From contig OY969576.1 of NCBI GenBank assembly GCA_963701245.1, forward strand, positions 1,550,001 to 1,614,000: 64,000 nucleotides of DNA. The letters run 5' to 3'. Below the pieces are notes generated by a model, which saw nothing but the letters and a program-made list of their open reading frames with translations, was not told the DNA's origin and made no database searches. This document shows positions 8,583 through 17,429 of the stretch, piece by piece; the first letter of the stretch is position 1, and each line of letters begins with the position of its first letter. The position numbers and the translations under genes are program-made. Origin of the DNA: CAWCCP01 sp963701245 (lineage in GTDB: Bacteria > Patescibacteriota > Saccharimonadia > Saccharimonadales > UBA4665).

Positions 8583-10398
8583 GTAATCCTCCCCACTCAA
8601 CAACGGTGAATCCTTTTCTCTGTGGTGCAACAAATTTTTGAGGAGTTATTTTTAGAGGCTGATCCAGTCCTCGAAAATCCAGAAATACTCGTATGACCGT
8701 TTGCGGTTTAGGTGATATGTCTAAGGGTGCGAGTTCATCCATTTGGCTTGTATTCAACCACGATAAACGTATATATGGTGTGTTGGGTAGCTTTGGAGCC
8801 CAATAACTTATAAAAGCACTGGATTCTTCCTTGTCTATACCCTGCTCAGCGAGCTGCTGCAAAATTGTTGAGATAGCCTGAGATCTCGGTACGACTGTAC
8901 CGCTCGTTATAAGCGGGTATGTACCGTCACCGGTACCTTCCCAGTAAAGTGATTTAAACGAACTGCCATCATAGATCAAGTCACCATTTGGTTTAGCTAG
9001 AATATTTTGCCAGCCATTATTGGTATACGTTGGGTCGGATACGGTAATATGCGCTCCAATCCTGATGCCGACATCAGTTGTTTTTTGAGGGTATAAATAT
9101 ATAACTGGTTTACCGCATCCGCCAAATTCGAACATATCCGTTCTTTCAAAAACTTCATATTCACCAAGTCCATTTTGGGCAACTATCACACCGTGCTCGG
9201 CTTGTAGTTGCGCTATCGAACTAACATTGCTGTCGCTCCCATTAAAGTAATATGCAAGCAGCGCGCTTGAATCCGGCAACTCATATATGTTCTCACCATT
9301 TGGGCCACTACCGACGTAGGTAAGTTGGCCCGGATCAATACCGGCTTCAACGACATATCCACCCAACGTACCACAACCGAATGCCGAGCTCGTATACGCG
9401 TTATTATTGAGTGTGCCGTCAGTAAATTGTACGCCGGGAAGACCTCCTACCGACGCACCGACGATCAATGGATCAAGCTGTTGATAAAACGCTGCATACA
9501 CACCACCAATGACTCCGTATATTTCCTTGACACTATACGACGCTTGGCTCGCGGTAGTAACTTCATAATAGGTTATATCCCCGCTACTATTGAGTTTAGT
9601 AATTGCCGACGTTGGTACGGCTCCACTTTCTACCCCACGAATACCAGAAAGACTTGAAATATAATATCCGTTCTGGCCCCAAGAGCTATTGGGCAAACTT
9701 AAGCCTTCGCCATTAACGACGATCGTTTGGGGAAACGCTAATGCGGAAATCGTATCAGTAGTATCGAGTGTTACATTTGCATTCAAATTCTGTTCCAGTG
9801 ATGCTACGGCCTGTTTATCGGCAGGAAGAAATGGATTAAGATTCGCGTCATCGTTTAATTTACTTAATAACTCATACTGGTTGGTGCTAGTTTCGATAGC
9901 AACAAAGAAAAATGAATCTTGTTCGGCAGTATAGTCGTAGACTGCCACTATGGGCTGCTTTGATGGAGTGATGCCAATTTGAGTATATAAAATCTGATCC
10001 GACGATGGGCAACCAGCCATCAATGTGCCAGCACAATTCGTGCCTAGCAGAAAGTCAGTATTACTGAAAAAATTAAGGCTGCCTAACGTTTTAGGGTTAT
10101 TAAATATTTGATAGCTCGGGATGACGCCGGTAACCGGCTTAGGAGTAGTGGGAATAGATTTTTGAATGACAGTATACGATTTTACGACTGTCTTTTTATG
10201 ACTTTGGTGTTGATAATGGTTGTAACCAATGGTGCCGGCAATGGCGGCAAATAAAACTAGAGTAAGATAGCCGAGGATAAACAGATGGGCATGTTTTTTA
10301 TTGGTATGATGATTGATCGGCGGCTCAGTAGATAAAGATTCATCGGCGGTCTGTTTTATGGGCGATGGTTCTTCGACTTTACTTTGACCCTTTTTCAT
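8575..10398 (-). CDS. Membrane-anchored extracellular protein with a 'GKPVIYLYP' domain
   Basis: 607 aa. A Pro/Lys-rich cytosolic tail (1-40) is followed by one membrane segment at about 41-62 (LFILGYLTLVLFAAIAGTIGY) and a large outer part. At about 430 the sequence 'GGCGKPVIYLYPQKTTDVGI' begins a C-terminal domain seen in many secreted or anchored bacterial proteins of unknown function. It also has 'SLYWEG' and 'RVFLDFRGL' further on. Cysteine pairs (GTNCAGTLMAGC) suggest disulfides outside the cell. Single gene, minus strand; function unknown. Confidence 0.7.
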   Translation of the reverse strand: MKKGQSKVEEPSPIKQTADESLSTEPPINHHTNKKHAHLFILGYLTLVLFAAIAGTIGYNHYQHQSHKKTVVKSYTVIQKSIPTTPKPVTGVIPSYQIFNNPKTLGSLNFFSNTDFLLGTNCAGTLMAGCPSSDQILYTQIGITPSKQPIVAVYDYTAEQDSFFFVAIETSTNQYELLSKLNDDANLNPFLPADKQAVASLEQNLNANVTLDTTDTISALAFPQTIVVNGEGLSLPNSSWGQNGYYISSLSGIRGVESGAVPTSAITKLNSSGDITYYEVTTASQASYSVKEIYGVIGGVYAAFYQQLDPLIVGASVGGLPGVQFTDGTLNNNAYTSSAFGCGTLGGYVVEAGIDPGQLTYVGSGPNGENIYELPDSSALLAYYFNGSDSNVSSIAQLQAEHGVIVAQNGLGEYEVFERTDMFEFGGCGKPVIYLYPQKTTDVGIRIGAHITVSDPTYTNNGWQNILAKPNGDLIYDGSSFKSLYWEGTGDGTYPLITSGTVVPRSQAISTILQQLAEQGIDKEESSAFISYWAPKLPNTPYIRLSWLNTSQMDELAPLDISPKPQTVIRVFLDFRGLDQPLKITPQKFVAPQRKGFTVVEWGGLLK

Positions 10399-10460
10399 AA
10401 TATTTTACTTTTTCTGTTTAACACACATACGCTCTAAGTATAGCAAAAAGCGTAAGCGGA

Positions 10461-10604
10461 ATGGTGGACCAGCGGTGGTCGAATGCGAACCTGTTATGGT
10501 TAGAAATTGCGGAGTGGAATCGCACACTTCAAAACTCTAATAATCAAAAAGCCGAAAGCAGTACGCGATTGGCAACTACTGGCATCAAGGATTATCTCAT
10601 ATAA
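10461..10604 (+). repeat. MVDH repeat copy E (47-codon ORF)
   Basis: Reads MVDQRWSNANLLWLEIAEWN and continues to IKDYLI and a TAA at 10602-10604. The stop's last base is the first base of the adjacent insertion sequence; without the IS the next codon restores the same stop. It shares the block aacctgttatggttagaaatt with copy B. Confidence 0.6.
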
Positions 10605-11784
10605 CTCACCTTACGCAAAACCTCCAGCTTCTTTGAGTACCTGAAGTTCAGCCAAACTGGCTTGCTGAGCTTTGAGGTATAGCTTTGCCTTTAAGGCAAA
10701 GTGGTTCAGATTGCTCGCTTTCGCCAGTCGTTCCAGCTTATGGTAGGCATGGGTTGCCGCAAAGAAGTGGTTACTTTGTGTCTTCACTCGTTTGGTCGGT
10801 GACTTGGCCAGCCCGAGGTTGGACTTTACGGACTTGTGGTACTCTTCCACTTTCCACCGTTTTTGGTAGATCGTGGTTATGTCGGTATGTCCTAGCGTCA
10901 GATCACTGGTAGCGAGATACAAAACACCCTGACTGTCATCTCCGTTTGTGAAGATTTGACGGGTGATACGCACCGTCATATTCATGCCTTTGAGGTACCC
11001 TGTCTTGGTAGTGTTTTCTTCCCAGGCCAGCGATTCGACTGCGTGGAATACTCCTCGTAGTTTATCCTCCTTACTTTTTGCAAACGTACGATTACTCTTG
11101 AGGGCAAAGATGAAGTGTTTGCCCTTGCCAACGATGAACTCCATGTTTTCCTGTGAGGAAAACCAACTGTCAGCAAGGCAGTAGCGAAACTTCACCTGGT
11201 TTTGGATGGCTGCCCCGATGAGCTCACGGGCCTGTTCGTTCTTGGTGGCCGAGGACTTGCGTTTTTGTTTGCCGGTCTTCGGGTCAGTGAAAGGTACGTC
11301 TTTCTTGACCAGGCAAAACCCCAAGGGTACCGTTGCCTGGTCGTTATGGTAGAGCATATTGAGAATATTGACGCCCTTCACATTCCGGTTGAAGACGTGG
11401 TCATAGTGCCAGGCAATGATGTCGTTTTCGTCGGTGTAGGCCTTCTCTTCAATGGTGTCATCCAAAGCCAGTATGCCGTCGTCAGTTTCAATCTGCCGGA
11501 TCGTTGGCTTAACCAGTTTCCAGAGGTCTTTGTTGGTATATTCCCGGGCAGACAGGAAACGGGTGACGTCGTCATGGCCGACTGACCCGTCCAGGGCGGC
11601 CGACATACCAGTTGCCGTGGTCAATCCGAATGAGCTGATGAGATAGTCAGAATACAGGTCAAGCATTGGTACGTTGACGGGCTTGGATTGTTTTTGTTTT
11701 GGCATAGCAACATCCTTGATGAAAGGTTGACTGCTTTTAGTATGCCCCAGGACTCAAGAAAGTGGGAGTGATGCGTAAGGTGAG
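10604..11784 (-). mobile_element. Complete insertion sequence (IS4/IS701-like)
   Basis: The ends carry the inverted repeat ACTCACCTTACGCA (10604-10617 and 11771-11784). The flanking 6-bp direct repeats CATATA at 10598-10603 and 11785-11790 are the target duplication. One intact transposase gene. The element lies just beyond repeat copy E. Confidence 0.88.
10611..11705 (-). CDS. DDE transposase, IS4/IS701 superfamily
   Basis: 364 aa. The first catalytic Asp is in 'DGILALDDTIEEKAY', the second in 'RYCLADSWFSSQ' and the Glu in 'YQKRWKVEEYHKSVKS', an IS4-type YREK-like signature. The stop codon lies inside the right-hand terminal repeat. Exact subfamily is uncertain. Intact frame and intact ends suggest activity. 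Confidence 0.85.
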   Translation of the reverse strand: MPKQKQSKPVNVPMLDLYSDYLISSFGLTTATGMSAALDGSVGHDDVTRFLSAREYTNKDLWKLVKPTIRQIETDDGILALDDTIEEKAYTDENDIIAWHYDHVFNRNVKGVNILNMLYHNDQATVPLGFCLVKKDVPFTDPKTGKQKRKSSATKNEQARELIGAAIQNQVKFRYCLADSWFSSQENMEFIVGKGKHFIFALKSNRTFAKSKEDKLRGVFHAVESLAWEENTTKTGYLKGMNMTVRITRQIFTNGDDSQGVLYLATSDLTLGHTDITTIYQKRWKVEEYHKSVKSNLGLAKSPTKRVKTQSNHFFAATHAYHKLERLAKASNLNHFALKAKLYLKAQQASLAELQVLKEAGGFA

Positions 11785-11795
11785 TCATATAATAA

Positions 11796-12368
11796 TTACA
11801 CAATAAGCTGCAGAGCCCCATCGAATACGGGCTGGAGATTCGTGCTCCAACGTGCAATAAGTTTAGCAGCGCGCCTACTTCGCTCATCTTCTCTTGCCGA
11901 ACTAATAAAGTTTTTGGCAATAACTGAAACTGGTGAAGTCTTCTTTATTACATCGAATGGTATTATGCCGATGTCTCCCTGGCGCATTGGAACGTCAACA
12001 TTTCGAGATATTCGCAATTTTCTTCTAGTGCTCAAATCTACTATTCCGTCTTCATTCTTACCCCAAACATTCACATCCCAGCCAGGGATATGATCATTAC
12101 CTTTTTCACGATCGATTGCAGGTAAGGCGATTAACCCAACCTCAGTGGTAAATCGCATCGCCAAAGCGGCATATAAAACTCCTGAGGAAAGTATTTCCAA
12201 TCTTTTCAATTGTTCAGTATCTTTAACCTTACTCTTTTCAAAACTAATTTCATCGATAATTTCAGATAATTGAATAATGAGTTTATCTACTGGTAGGCGT
12301 AATGGATCGCCGCGAATGGCACTTCCCTCCACCTGAAGCCGCAATAAATCGACAGCAGCCTCGTACAA
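11796..12368 (-). pseudogene. 3' part of a frameshifted uncharacterised gene
   Basis: 190 codons from a TTG at 12368. The same frame reads upstream without a stop as 'GGLQLEAQEIRDFATLYEAA' until it meets the end of the 430-codon frame at 12397. Both halves have the same helical, Leu/Glu/Ala-rich character at the junction, so they are probably one gene of about 630 codons split by a one-base change near 12412. Two translationally coupled genes cannot be excluded. No family recognised. Confidence 0.5.
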
Positions 12369-12396
12369 GGTAGCAAAATCTCGTATTTCTTGGGCT

Positions 12397-13689
12397 TCAA
12401 GCTGTAGTCCGCCTTAGCGATTGATCTGCCAGATCTAAATGTTCTTCTGCAATCGTAGATGCCCGATCGGGAAGAGCTTGAGCGCATTCCAGTCGTAATC
12501 TATCCAAAGCTAACTCATCAGTCATAGTAGGTTGGCCTTGATTTGCTCTACAGAAAGCTTCAATTGCTCGGTTGAGTTGCAATCCTTCTTGTTCGGACAA
12601 GGCTCTGCCGTTATTTTGCCCGCTATACCAAGTTAGTAAATTTGTTGAGCTCAACAAGTCAAAGTTGATACTCGGATAATGAATAGGCTCCAGGTCCAAT
12701 GCTTCCGCTGTCTCTTCTGGTTGTACGTTTTGATGAGCGCTAACCGCCGTGTAGTCGGGTAAAATAAGTAATGATTTCAGCTTTCTTTGCGTTAACTCGC
12801 TCAGCATGCTAGCCCACCCTTCCACTGTCACACCTAGTAATGATTCAGGGGGTATTGCATGATCTTCATCATGTATTGCAGTGCGTAGCTCACTGACTAA
12901 TTGAACTGCTTCCGCGTTAATTTCGTCGTCAGTCATATCATTTTGCAGCATCGGATATGCCTCTGGTAATGTGGTTTCCTTACTTATCGCAACCTGTTTT
13001 TCACGATTCCGCTTAGGATCGTACAAAAGGCAATGCCATGATTCATTAAAAGGTCGTCCTTCATAGCACCTTGGCGGTGCGGGTAAGATAAGAGTGGTGC
13101 TACCGACTAAATTATTGCCGATAGCAATTGAAGCCAGCATCCTCACGAAGGCGAGTTCATTTTGGGAAAGTTCGCCTGTCTGAATTGCACTATCCATCAC
13201 TTCGATAGATCTCGCCTGTGCCAAACGGTAGTCTTCTTGCTGCTGCTGTAATTTCCAAGGTAATACATTCGATGCTCTTGCCGCCTCAATTAGCGGTAGC
13301 GCACCTCGTGTGAGTGCCGCTTGGGCTATGATATATTCGGGTACTCCCTCGCCTGTCTCTAATTCCGCTAATTGGCTTTCGGCCCGCTGCATAAAATGTC
13401 GGGCTTTCGTTTGGCGTTTACCGCCTACAGCAACCTGCGATGTTTTCCCCCTTGTGACACTGCCTCTTATTCCCCGAATGCGATCAAAAGCATGCAATTC
13501 ACCAAAGCCCACTTCGAGGTTTAGCCATGCTACTGAAAATTGTTGCTCAGGTGTTACCTCTTGACCTTCACATACCTCAAGCCAGCGACTTGACTCCTCA
13601 GGAAGTTCGCCAATGAAATTGTCGGGTGCAACTTGACTATATTCCAACAGAACTGATTCGACGTTTGGCGCACCGTTCGCTCGTGGCAT
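12397..13689 (-). CDS. Uncharacterised protein, probably N-terminal part of a longer gene
   Basis: 430 aa, cytosolic, helix-rich and acidic, starting at ATG 13689 (MPRANGAPNVES). Residues 80-120 contain a Lys/Arg patch and Gln-rich helix (PWKLQQQQEDYRLAQARSIE). No known domain recognised. The reading frame ends abruptly at 'QSLRRTTA'; deleting one base in the CTAAGG stretch at about 12412-12417 joins it to the downstream frame. It is the last backbone gene before the integrated element. Confidence 0.55.
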   Translation of the reverse strand: MPRANGAPNVESVLLEYSQVAPDNFIGELPEESSRWLEVCEGQEVTPEQQFSVAWLNLEVGFGELHAFDRIRGIRGSVTRGKTSQVAVGGKRQTKARHFMQRAESQLAELETGEGVPEYIIAQAALTRGALPLIEAARASNVLPWKLQQQQEDYRLAQARSIEVMDSAIQTGELSQNELAFVRMLASIAIGNNLVGSTTLILPAPPRCYEGRPFNESWHCLLYDPKRNREKQVAISKETTLPEAYPMLQNDMTDDEINAEAVQLVSELRTAIHDEDHAIPPESLLGVTVEGWASMLSELTQRKLKSLLILPDYTAVSAHQNVQPEETAEALDLEPIHYPSINFDLLSSTNLLTWYSGQNNGRALSEQEGLQLNRAIEAFCRANQGQPTMTDELALDRLRLECAQALPDRASTIAEEHLDLADQSLRRTTA

Positions 13690-13913
13690 CTATTAATCTC
13701 CGGCCATTTAAGGTACAAATAGTTTACTACATACCTAGTTTTCGATAAAAGCAAAGAATCTTGACTTTTAAAATAAGGCTAGCTGGAATGTACTATTCGC
13801 TGTCAAAAAAAGTTGCATTGATCTTTCATACAACAGATTATTTTTACTTCGATCTAAACTAATTTCTACAATTCGTTAAATCTGAAGTTTATATAACAGT
13901 AGTGATAGCGCTT

Positions 13914-14333
13914 ATGGTGGAGCTAATGCAGCGGTACTCGAAACTCCCAAAACTACCCAAAATAGACTATATAACTACTGGTCGCGCTGTACCGGTCACA
14001 CATCTACGCATCCATAGCGTCAGCAAGCGGCTCGGGCCAGAGATGATCACCCACCTGGTGGCTGAGTATCAGAGTGGAGCTCCAACGACAGCACTCATGA
14101 CGAAGTATGGTCTCGGCAAGGGAACAGTTCTGCGCATCCTTGATGATCATGGTGTCACTCGTCGCTGCCAGCCGCTCAGTGATGAGCAAGTACAGCAAGC
14201 CATCGAGCTGTACCGGCAAGGTTGGTCATTGGCCCTGGTAGGTAAACACCTGGGACGAGATGGCAGCCTGATCCTGCGTACGCTCAAGCGGGCTGGGGTC
14301 GCGAGGCGAGACCCACACGGGAGGGAACGCTAA
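13914..14333 (+). pseudogene. C-terminal HTH part of the serine recombinase, separated by integration
   Basis: The frame begins at the att core as MVELMQRYSKLPKL and encodes 139 aa with two helix-turn-helix units: 'HLVAEYQSGAPTTALMTKYG' to 'RILDDHGV', and 'AIELYRQGWSLALVGKHLG' to 'RTLKRAGV', like the HTH tails of resolvases. In an excised circle the core would join codon 584 of the recombinase (33862) to this frame in phase, giving about 720 aa. In the integrated state the ATG is supplied by the chromosomal A at 13914. It could still be made as a separate DNA-binding protein; a further ATG upstream at 13902 is also possible. Confidence 0.8.
13915..13923 (+). other. Left attachment core (attL)
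   Basis: TGGTGGAGC, identical to the last nine bases of the tRNA-Ala gene. It has the same codon phase (xTG GTG GAG Cxx) as the right copy inside the recombinase gene. Confidence 0.75.
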
Positions 14334-14432
14334 AAGGGCTCGTGAAGACGTCTTGTTTTGTGGGCTAGGTGGAGACTGATACTGCAACTGAACGTCATTC
14401 CGAGCAAGGCTGACTAGCTGTTCACTTGATAT

Positions 14433-15578
14433 CTAAAAGATGTCGACCTGGCCGAATTCTGTGACAATCTCTGCGATCGCAGAGAACATTTCGAGGTTTC
14501 TCAGAGGCGGCATTCGCTCAGTAAGCTCGTGAAGACGGGTCTCTGGTTCAGACGCCAGGTACAAACTCAACAGCAGGCTGGGCAGAATTATCATACGCCG
14601 ATCAGTAAGTACCCACTTCGGACCGAACGGTTCGCCTTTGACCCAACCGCTGCGCCACGTCATCTCGTCTGAACGGAATGCCTCGAGCATCACTCGTTCC
14701 AGTGACCATTCTAGTGATGGGTCGGCTACGAGGATCATATACAGACTTTGCCCAATCGTTCCTCTGCTCCATAGCCCTTCTTCGGGCATCCTCGCAAGCA
14801 GCATCGCTATTTCATTTGGCGACCATCTGTATGATTCACGAATCTCTGCCGCAACATCTTCTGGGATAGTGTTGGATTTATGCCAAAGGATATCAGGATG
14901 CGACGTAGCGTGGGCCAGCAAGTGTATCGCAGTCCAGACAGTCGGTTGATCACTCATCGTGGAAATTGTATGCCGCACCAGTTTAAGATATCTCGGATCG
15001 TGGCGTCCTACCGCTAGACAGTCAAACAGTGCCGACTGTACAAGGCCCGAGTTAGCGCTCGTCAGGTTGAGGAGGGGATCACTTCGCCTCGATGCGCACT
15101 CAAGCCGTGCCGCTTCCAAGAATTTCGGCAACCCATCAGGAGTTAGACGCAAGTCCGGCAACACGGCTATCGTTCCAGCACCTGTTGAGGCTGACTCAAG
15201 CATACAAGTTATACTGCCCCAATAAAGGTGTCCGTCATCCACATCGCGGACTATCACAAAGATTGGCAGACTACTGTTCTGCCATATGTTCCGCAACCGG
15301 GTATCTATTGGTATCGAATGACCAGCTTTCCGCTTATACTTCTTACCACCTTTAATTTGCAATGCGACGCTGAGGCCAGCATCAGTCCCAGAGCGTGCAA
15401 GATCAAGGATCGCGTCCTTACCGATATCATTCCTGAGATCAATCTCCTGGAAGATGAGATCATGGTCTTCGAAGAAAGCCTGTGAGGCGTTGACGGCTCG
15501 ACGTTCTTCACGCCGGGACAGGTTTCGACGGCTTCCTACCGTGCTAGATGGCTCCATGCCGAGTTTCCACGGGTTCAA
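14433..15578 (-). CDS. DUF4365-domain protein, putative nuclease effector
   Basis: About 381 aa, last gene of a four-gene minus-strand operon. The N-terminal 150 residues match DUF4365: 'FFEDHDLIFQEIDLRNDIGKDAILDL' region followed by 'SVALQIKGGKKYKRK', an arrangement of acidic residue, D and QxK like PD-(D/E)XK nucleases (nuclease activity is inference). The remaining 230 residues are helical with no known domain. Its TTG start at 15578 overlaps the stop of the HIT gene; an ATG at 15557 is an alternative. DUF4365 proteins occur in mobile and defence-related loci. Confidence 0.7.
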   Translation of the reverse strand: MNPWKLGMEPSSTVGSRRNLSRREERRAVNASQAFFEDHDLIFQEIDLRNDIGKDAILDLARSGTDAGLSVALQIKGGKKYKRKAGHSIPIDTRLRNIWQNSSLPIFVIVRDVDDGHLYWGSITCMLESASTGAGTIAVLPDLRLTPDGLPKFLEAARLECASRRSDPLLNLTSANSGLVQSALFDCLAVGRHDPRYLKLVRHTISTMSDQPTVWTAIHLLAHATSHPDILWHKSNTIPEDVAAEIRESYRWSPNEIAMLLARMPEEGLWSRGTIGQSLYMILVADPSLEWSLERVMLEAFRSDEMTWRSGWVKGEPFGPKWVLTDRRMIILPSLLLSLYLASEPETRLHELTERMPPLRNLEMFSAIAEIVTEFGQVDIF

Positions 15579-16024
15579 GGGGTAGTGCAGGCGTCACGGA
15601 TGCCACGGGCAATACCCGCGAGGTTGGCGTCATCGAACCTGCTTTCCATCGGCCAAATCTGCCCGAAACCATCTCGGTGCCATCGCGGTACGATATGCAG
15701 ATGCAGATGGAATACCGTTTGCTCGGCCGTAGCGCCAGCCGACGTGATCAGATTCATGCCTTCGGGCTGTAGTACCTGGTCAATAATACGGCCCACACGA
15801 ATAGTGGCGGCCATAAGTTCGCATCCAAGCGATGGGTCAGCTTCCCAGAGATCCCTGACATGCTTCCGTGGGATAACGAGCGTGTGCCCTGGAGTTGCGG
15901 GGTGCAGCGGAAAGAACGCTATCCAATTTTCCCCTTCGCATACAATTTCGGTCGTCAGCTCTTCGCCGCGAGCGATCTTGCAGAATACACAGTCCCGCGA
16001 CTCGTCACAAACAGTAGACATCAT
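15575..16024 (-). CDS. HIT-family nucleotide hydrolase/transferase
   Basis: About 149 aa. Contains the zinc/HIT start 'CVFCKIARGEE' and the histidine triad 'FHLHLHIVPRW', with 'PGHTLVIPRKHV' between them, as in HINT/Fhit-type enzymes that cleave nucleoside phosphoramidates or dinucleotides. The ATGATG at 16024-16019 overlaps the TGA of the TIR gene, and its own stop overlaps the next start, so translation is probably coupled. A HIT enzyme in a TIR operon could act on nucleotides made or consumed by the TIR protein (inference). Confidence 0.85.
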   Translation of the reverse strand: MMSTVCDESRDCVFCKIARGEELTTEIVCEGENWIAFFPLHPATPGHTLVIPRKHVRDLWEADPSLGCELMAATIRVGRIIDQVLQPEGMNLITSAGATAEQTVFHLHLHIVPRWHRDGFGQIWPMESRFDDANLAGIARGIRDACTTP

Positions 16025-16464
16025 CGACCAGCATCTTTCGCAGCCTGTTCGATCCAAGCACCTATGTTCTTGTAGCCTTTGTCATTGTTCCAGAGGTAAA
16101 AGTCGTATCCAGCAGGAATCTTTCCACATCGTTCTGATGTGTTACCTTGGAAGTCCTCTATCTTACTAATATCGATGCCGAGCAGGCCGTTCCCCCGCGC
16201 TATACTCTGTTCGATTTCGTATTTAACCCACCTGCTGGAGCAGGTTTTCGTACCGACCAGCACAGCCGTCACGGACGTGTTCTTAAGCTGACCGTCTATC
16301 CATGCCTTGATGGCCGCGTCACCCTTGCGCTTTACCGCTTCGAAGTCCGCCGCGTCGATAAATCCCGCAGCCTCCCTGCCTTGAGTCACCCAGCAGTTTC
16401 TGACGACCATAGCCCGTGAGACATCAGGCTTGTACTTGAAGCTGAAGAATACGCGGCGTGCCAT
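16021..16464 (-). CDS. TIR-like (DUF1863 / ThsB-like) domain protein
   Basis: 147 aa, a single TIR-like domain of the DUF1863 type. It starts 'RRVFFSFKYKPDVSRAMVVR', has 'VTAVLVGTKTCSSRWVKYEI' in the middle and 'GLLGIDI' before the end, the pattern of Thoeris ThsB-type sensors and related proteins. Such domains cleave or convert NAD+ into signal nucleotides in anti-phage systems. It sits between a small membrane protein (ending at the same base where this gene starts) and a HIT protein (4-base overlap). No ThsA-like effector is present; the effector may be the DUF4365 protein or the membrane protein. Confidence 0.85.
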   Translation of the reverse strand: MARRVFFSFKYKPDVSRAMVVRNCWVTQGREAAGFIDAADFEAVKRKGDAAIKAWIDGQLKNTSVTAVLVGTKTCSSRWVKYEIEQSIARGNGLLGIDISKIEDFQGNTSERCGKIPAGYDFYLWNNDKGYKNIGAWIEQAAKDAGR

Positions 16465-16868
16465 TATTTGTTCTCCTTTACTACGAAGATACCAATTATC
16501 TCGGCTATAATGACACTACCGTAAAAGGCTAGCAGATGGTAGCGAAGGCAGGTCTTCAGCCAGCTATGAAAGGCGTCTGTCTTGTCGATTCTCATGGAGA
16601 AATCGATGTCTGCTTCTTCCTTGGCTGCGACTTTGATATGCAGCGCTACGAAACCACGCTCAAGCCATAGATAGTATCCATCCAAGCCCCAAAACATTAC
16701 TGTTACTACCAATGCAATAGCAAGCAACGCTGCTTGCGTGTTGACTGCCGCAAAGGCGGCTAGCCCTGCGGCTATAGTGATAGCCCAACCTTTGAAAAGA
16801 AAGGAATTAGTGGCCATTCGCGCAATAGCAGCCTGAATGAATTCTAGGTGTTTCAGCTTTGCTTCCAT
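16464..16868 (-). CDS. Small membrane protein associated with TIR gene
   Basis: 134 aa, first gene of the operon. Two hydrophobic segments lie at about 22-60 (FLFKGWAITIAAGLAAFAAV, then ALLAIALVVTVMFWGLDGYY) and a last one at about 110-130 (YGSVIIAEIIGIFVV), with a soluble stretch of Lys/Asp between. The start 'MEAKLKHLEFIQAAIARMAT' and 'KGW' are features I recall from small membrane proteins next to TIR-like genes (recollection, not a search). It may anchor the system or act as a membrane-disrupting effector (inference). Confidence 0.7.
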   Translation of the reverse strand: MEAKLKHLEFIQAAIARMATNSFLFKGWAITIAAGLAAFAAVNTQAALLAIALVVTVMFWGLDGYYLWLERGFVALHIKVAAKEEADIDFSMRIDKTDAFHSWLKTCLRYHLLAFYGSVIIAEIIGIFVVKENK

Positions 16869-17193
16869 CGCTCCAACGTCAAATCTTACTCACGTTACGA
16901 TCCCCGAACAATGAAATGAACTACAGACGAGACGTTCTCATGCGCCCGTTCCCAGAGGTTCGTCCGAGGTCTCGCATCAGACAGGTTACCTTCCGATCAT
17001 GATCAACAGGGTGAGCCATACGTCGGCGAGTCGAGTGAGTAGGACACATGGTTACTACAACTCAGGGTCAGAGTAGTGGGCCCGCGTCATAGCTTCTCAG
17101 GGCAGACGATCACTCATTGAGTACTCTGCGTAACACTACGCACTCAACTGGGGCGGAAATCCCTTGAAGCCTACGGTCAGGTAGGTAGCGCCT
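16869..17193. other. Non-coding gap upstream of the TIR operon
   Basis: No supported gene in these 325 bases. An inverted repeat TGCGTA-ACAC-TACGCA lies at 17127-17142 and could be an operator for the minus-strand operon. The operon promoter must be here, but I see no convincing -35/-10 pair. Confidence 0.35.
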
Positions 17194-17409
17194 TCAGTCG
17201 AACTCGCTTGCCTTGACACCAGCAATGAAGGCTTGCCACTCGGCGCTGGTGAACACCAGGGCCGGGCCGTCAGGCTGCTTGGAGTGCCGGACCGCCCGGC
17301 CGCCATCCGGCAGTAGGCAGGTCTCGACACAGTTGCCCCCCTGCCCGTTGCTAAAGCTGCTCTTGAACCAATCGGCACGGGACAGGTCGGGTGCTTGGTT
17401 CACGCCCAT
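17194..17409 (-). CDS. DUF397-domain protein
   Basis: 71 aa with the classic DUF397 pattern 'WFKSSFSNGQGGNCVET', 'VRHSKQPDGPALVFT' and 'EWQAFIAGVK'. This family is found almost only in Actinobacteria, normally directly after an XRE/DUF5753 gene, as here (20-base gap). In Streptomyces such pairs act as regulator and antagonist. Its presence in a CPR-like chromosome points to transfer from an actinobacterium. Confidence 0.9.
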   Translation of the reverse strand: MGVNQAPDLSRADWFKSSFSNGQGGNCVETCLLPDGGRAVRHSKQPDGPALVFTSAEWQAFIAGVKASEFD

Positions 17410-17429
17410 CCCTCCTTCGTACTCCTACA

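Noticed and set aside
6134..10500. Minus-strand reading of the MVDH repeats as conserved C-termini ending NSTTGGPP
   Set aside because: The minus-strand frames are broken or end differently in most copies, and the silent changes between copies C and D fit the plus-strand frame.
4117..10604. Integron attC sites
   Set aside because: The repeats lack the RYYYAAC/GTRRRRY core pair in the right places and no integron integrase is in the window. 'Cassette-like' is used only descriptively.
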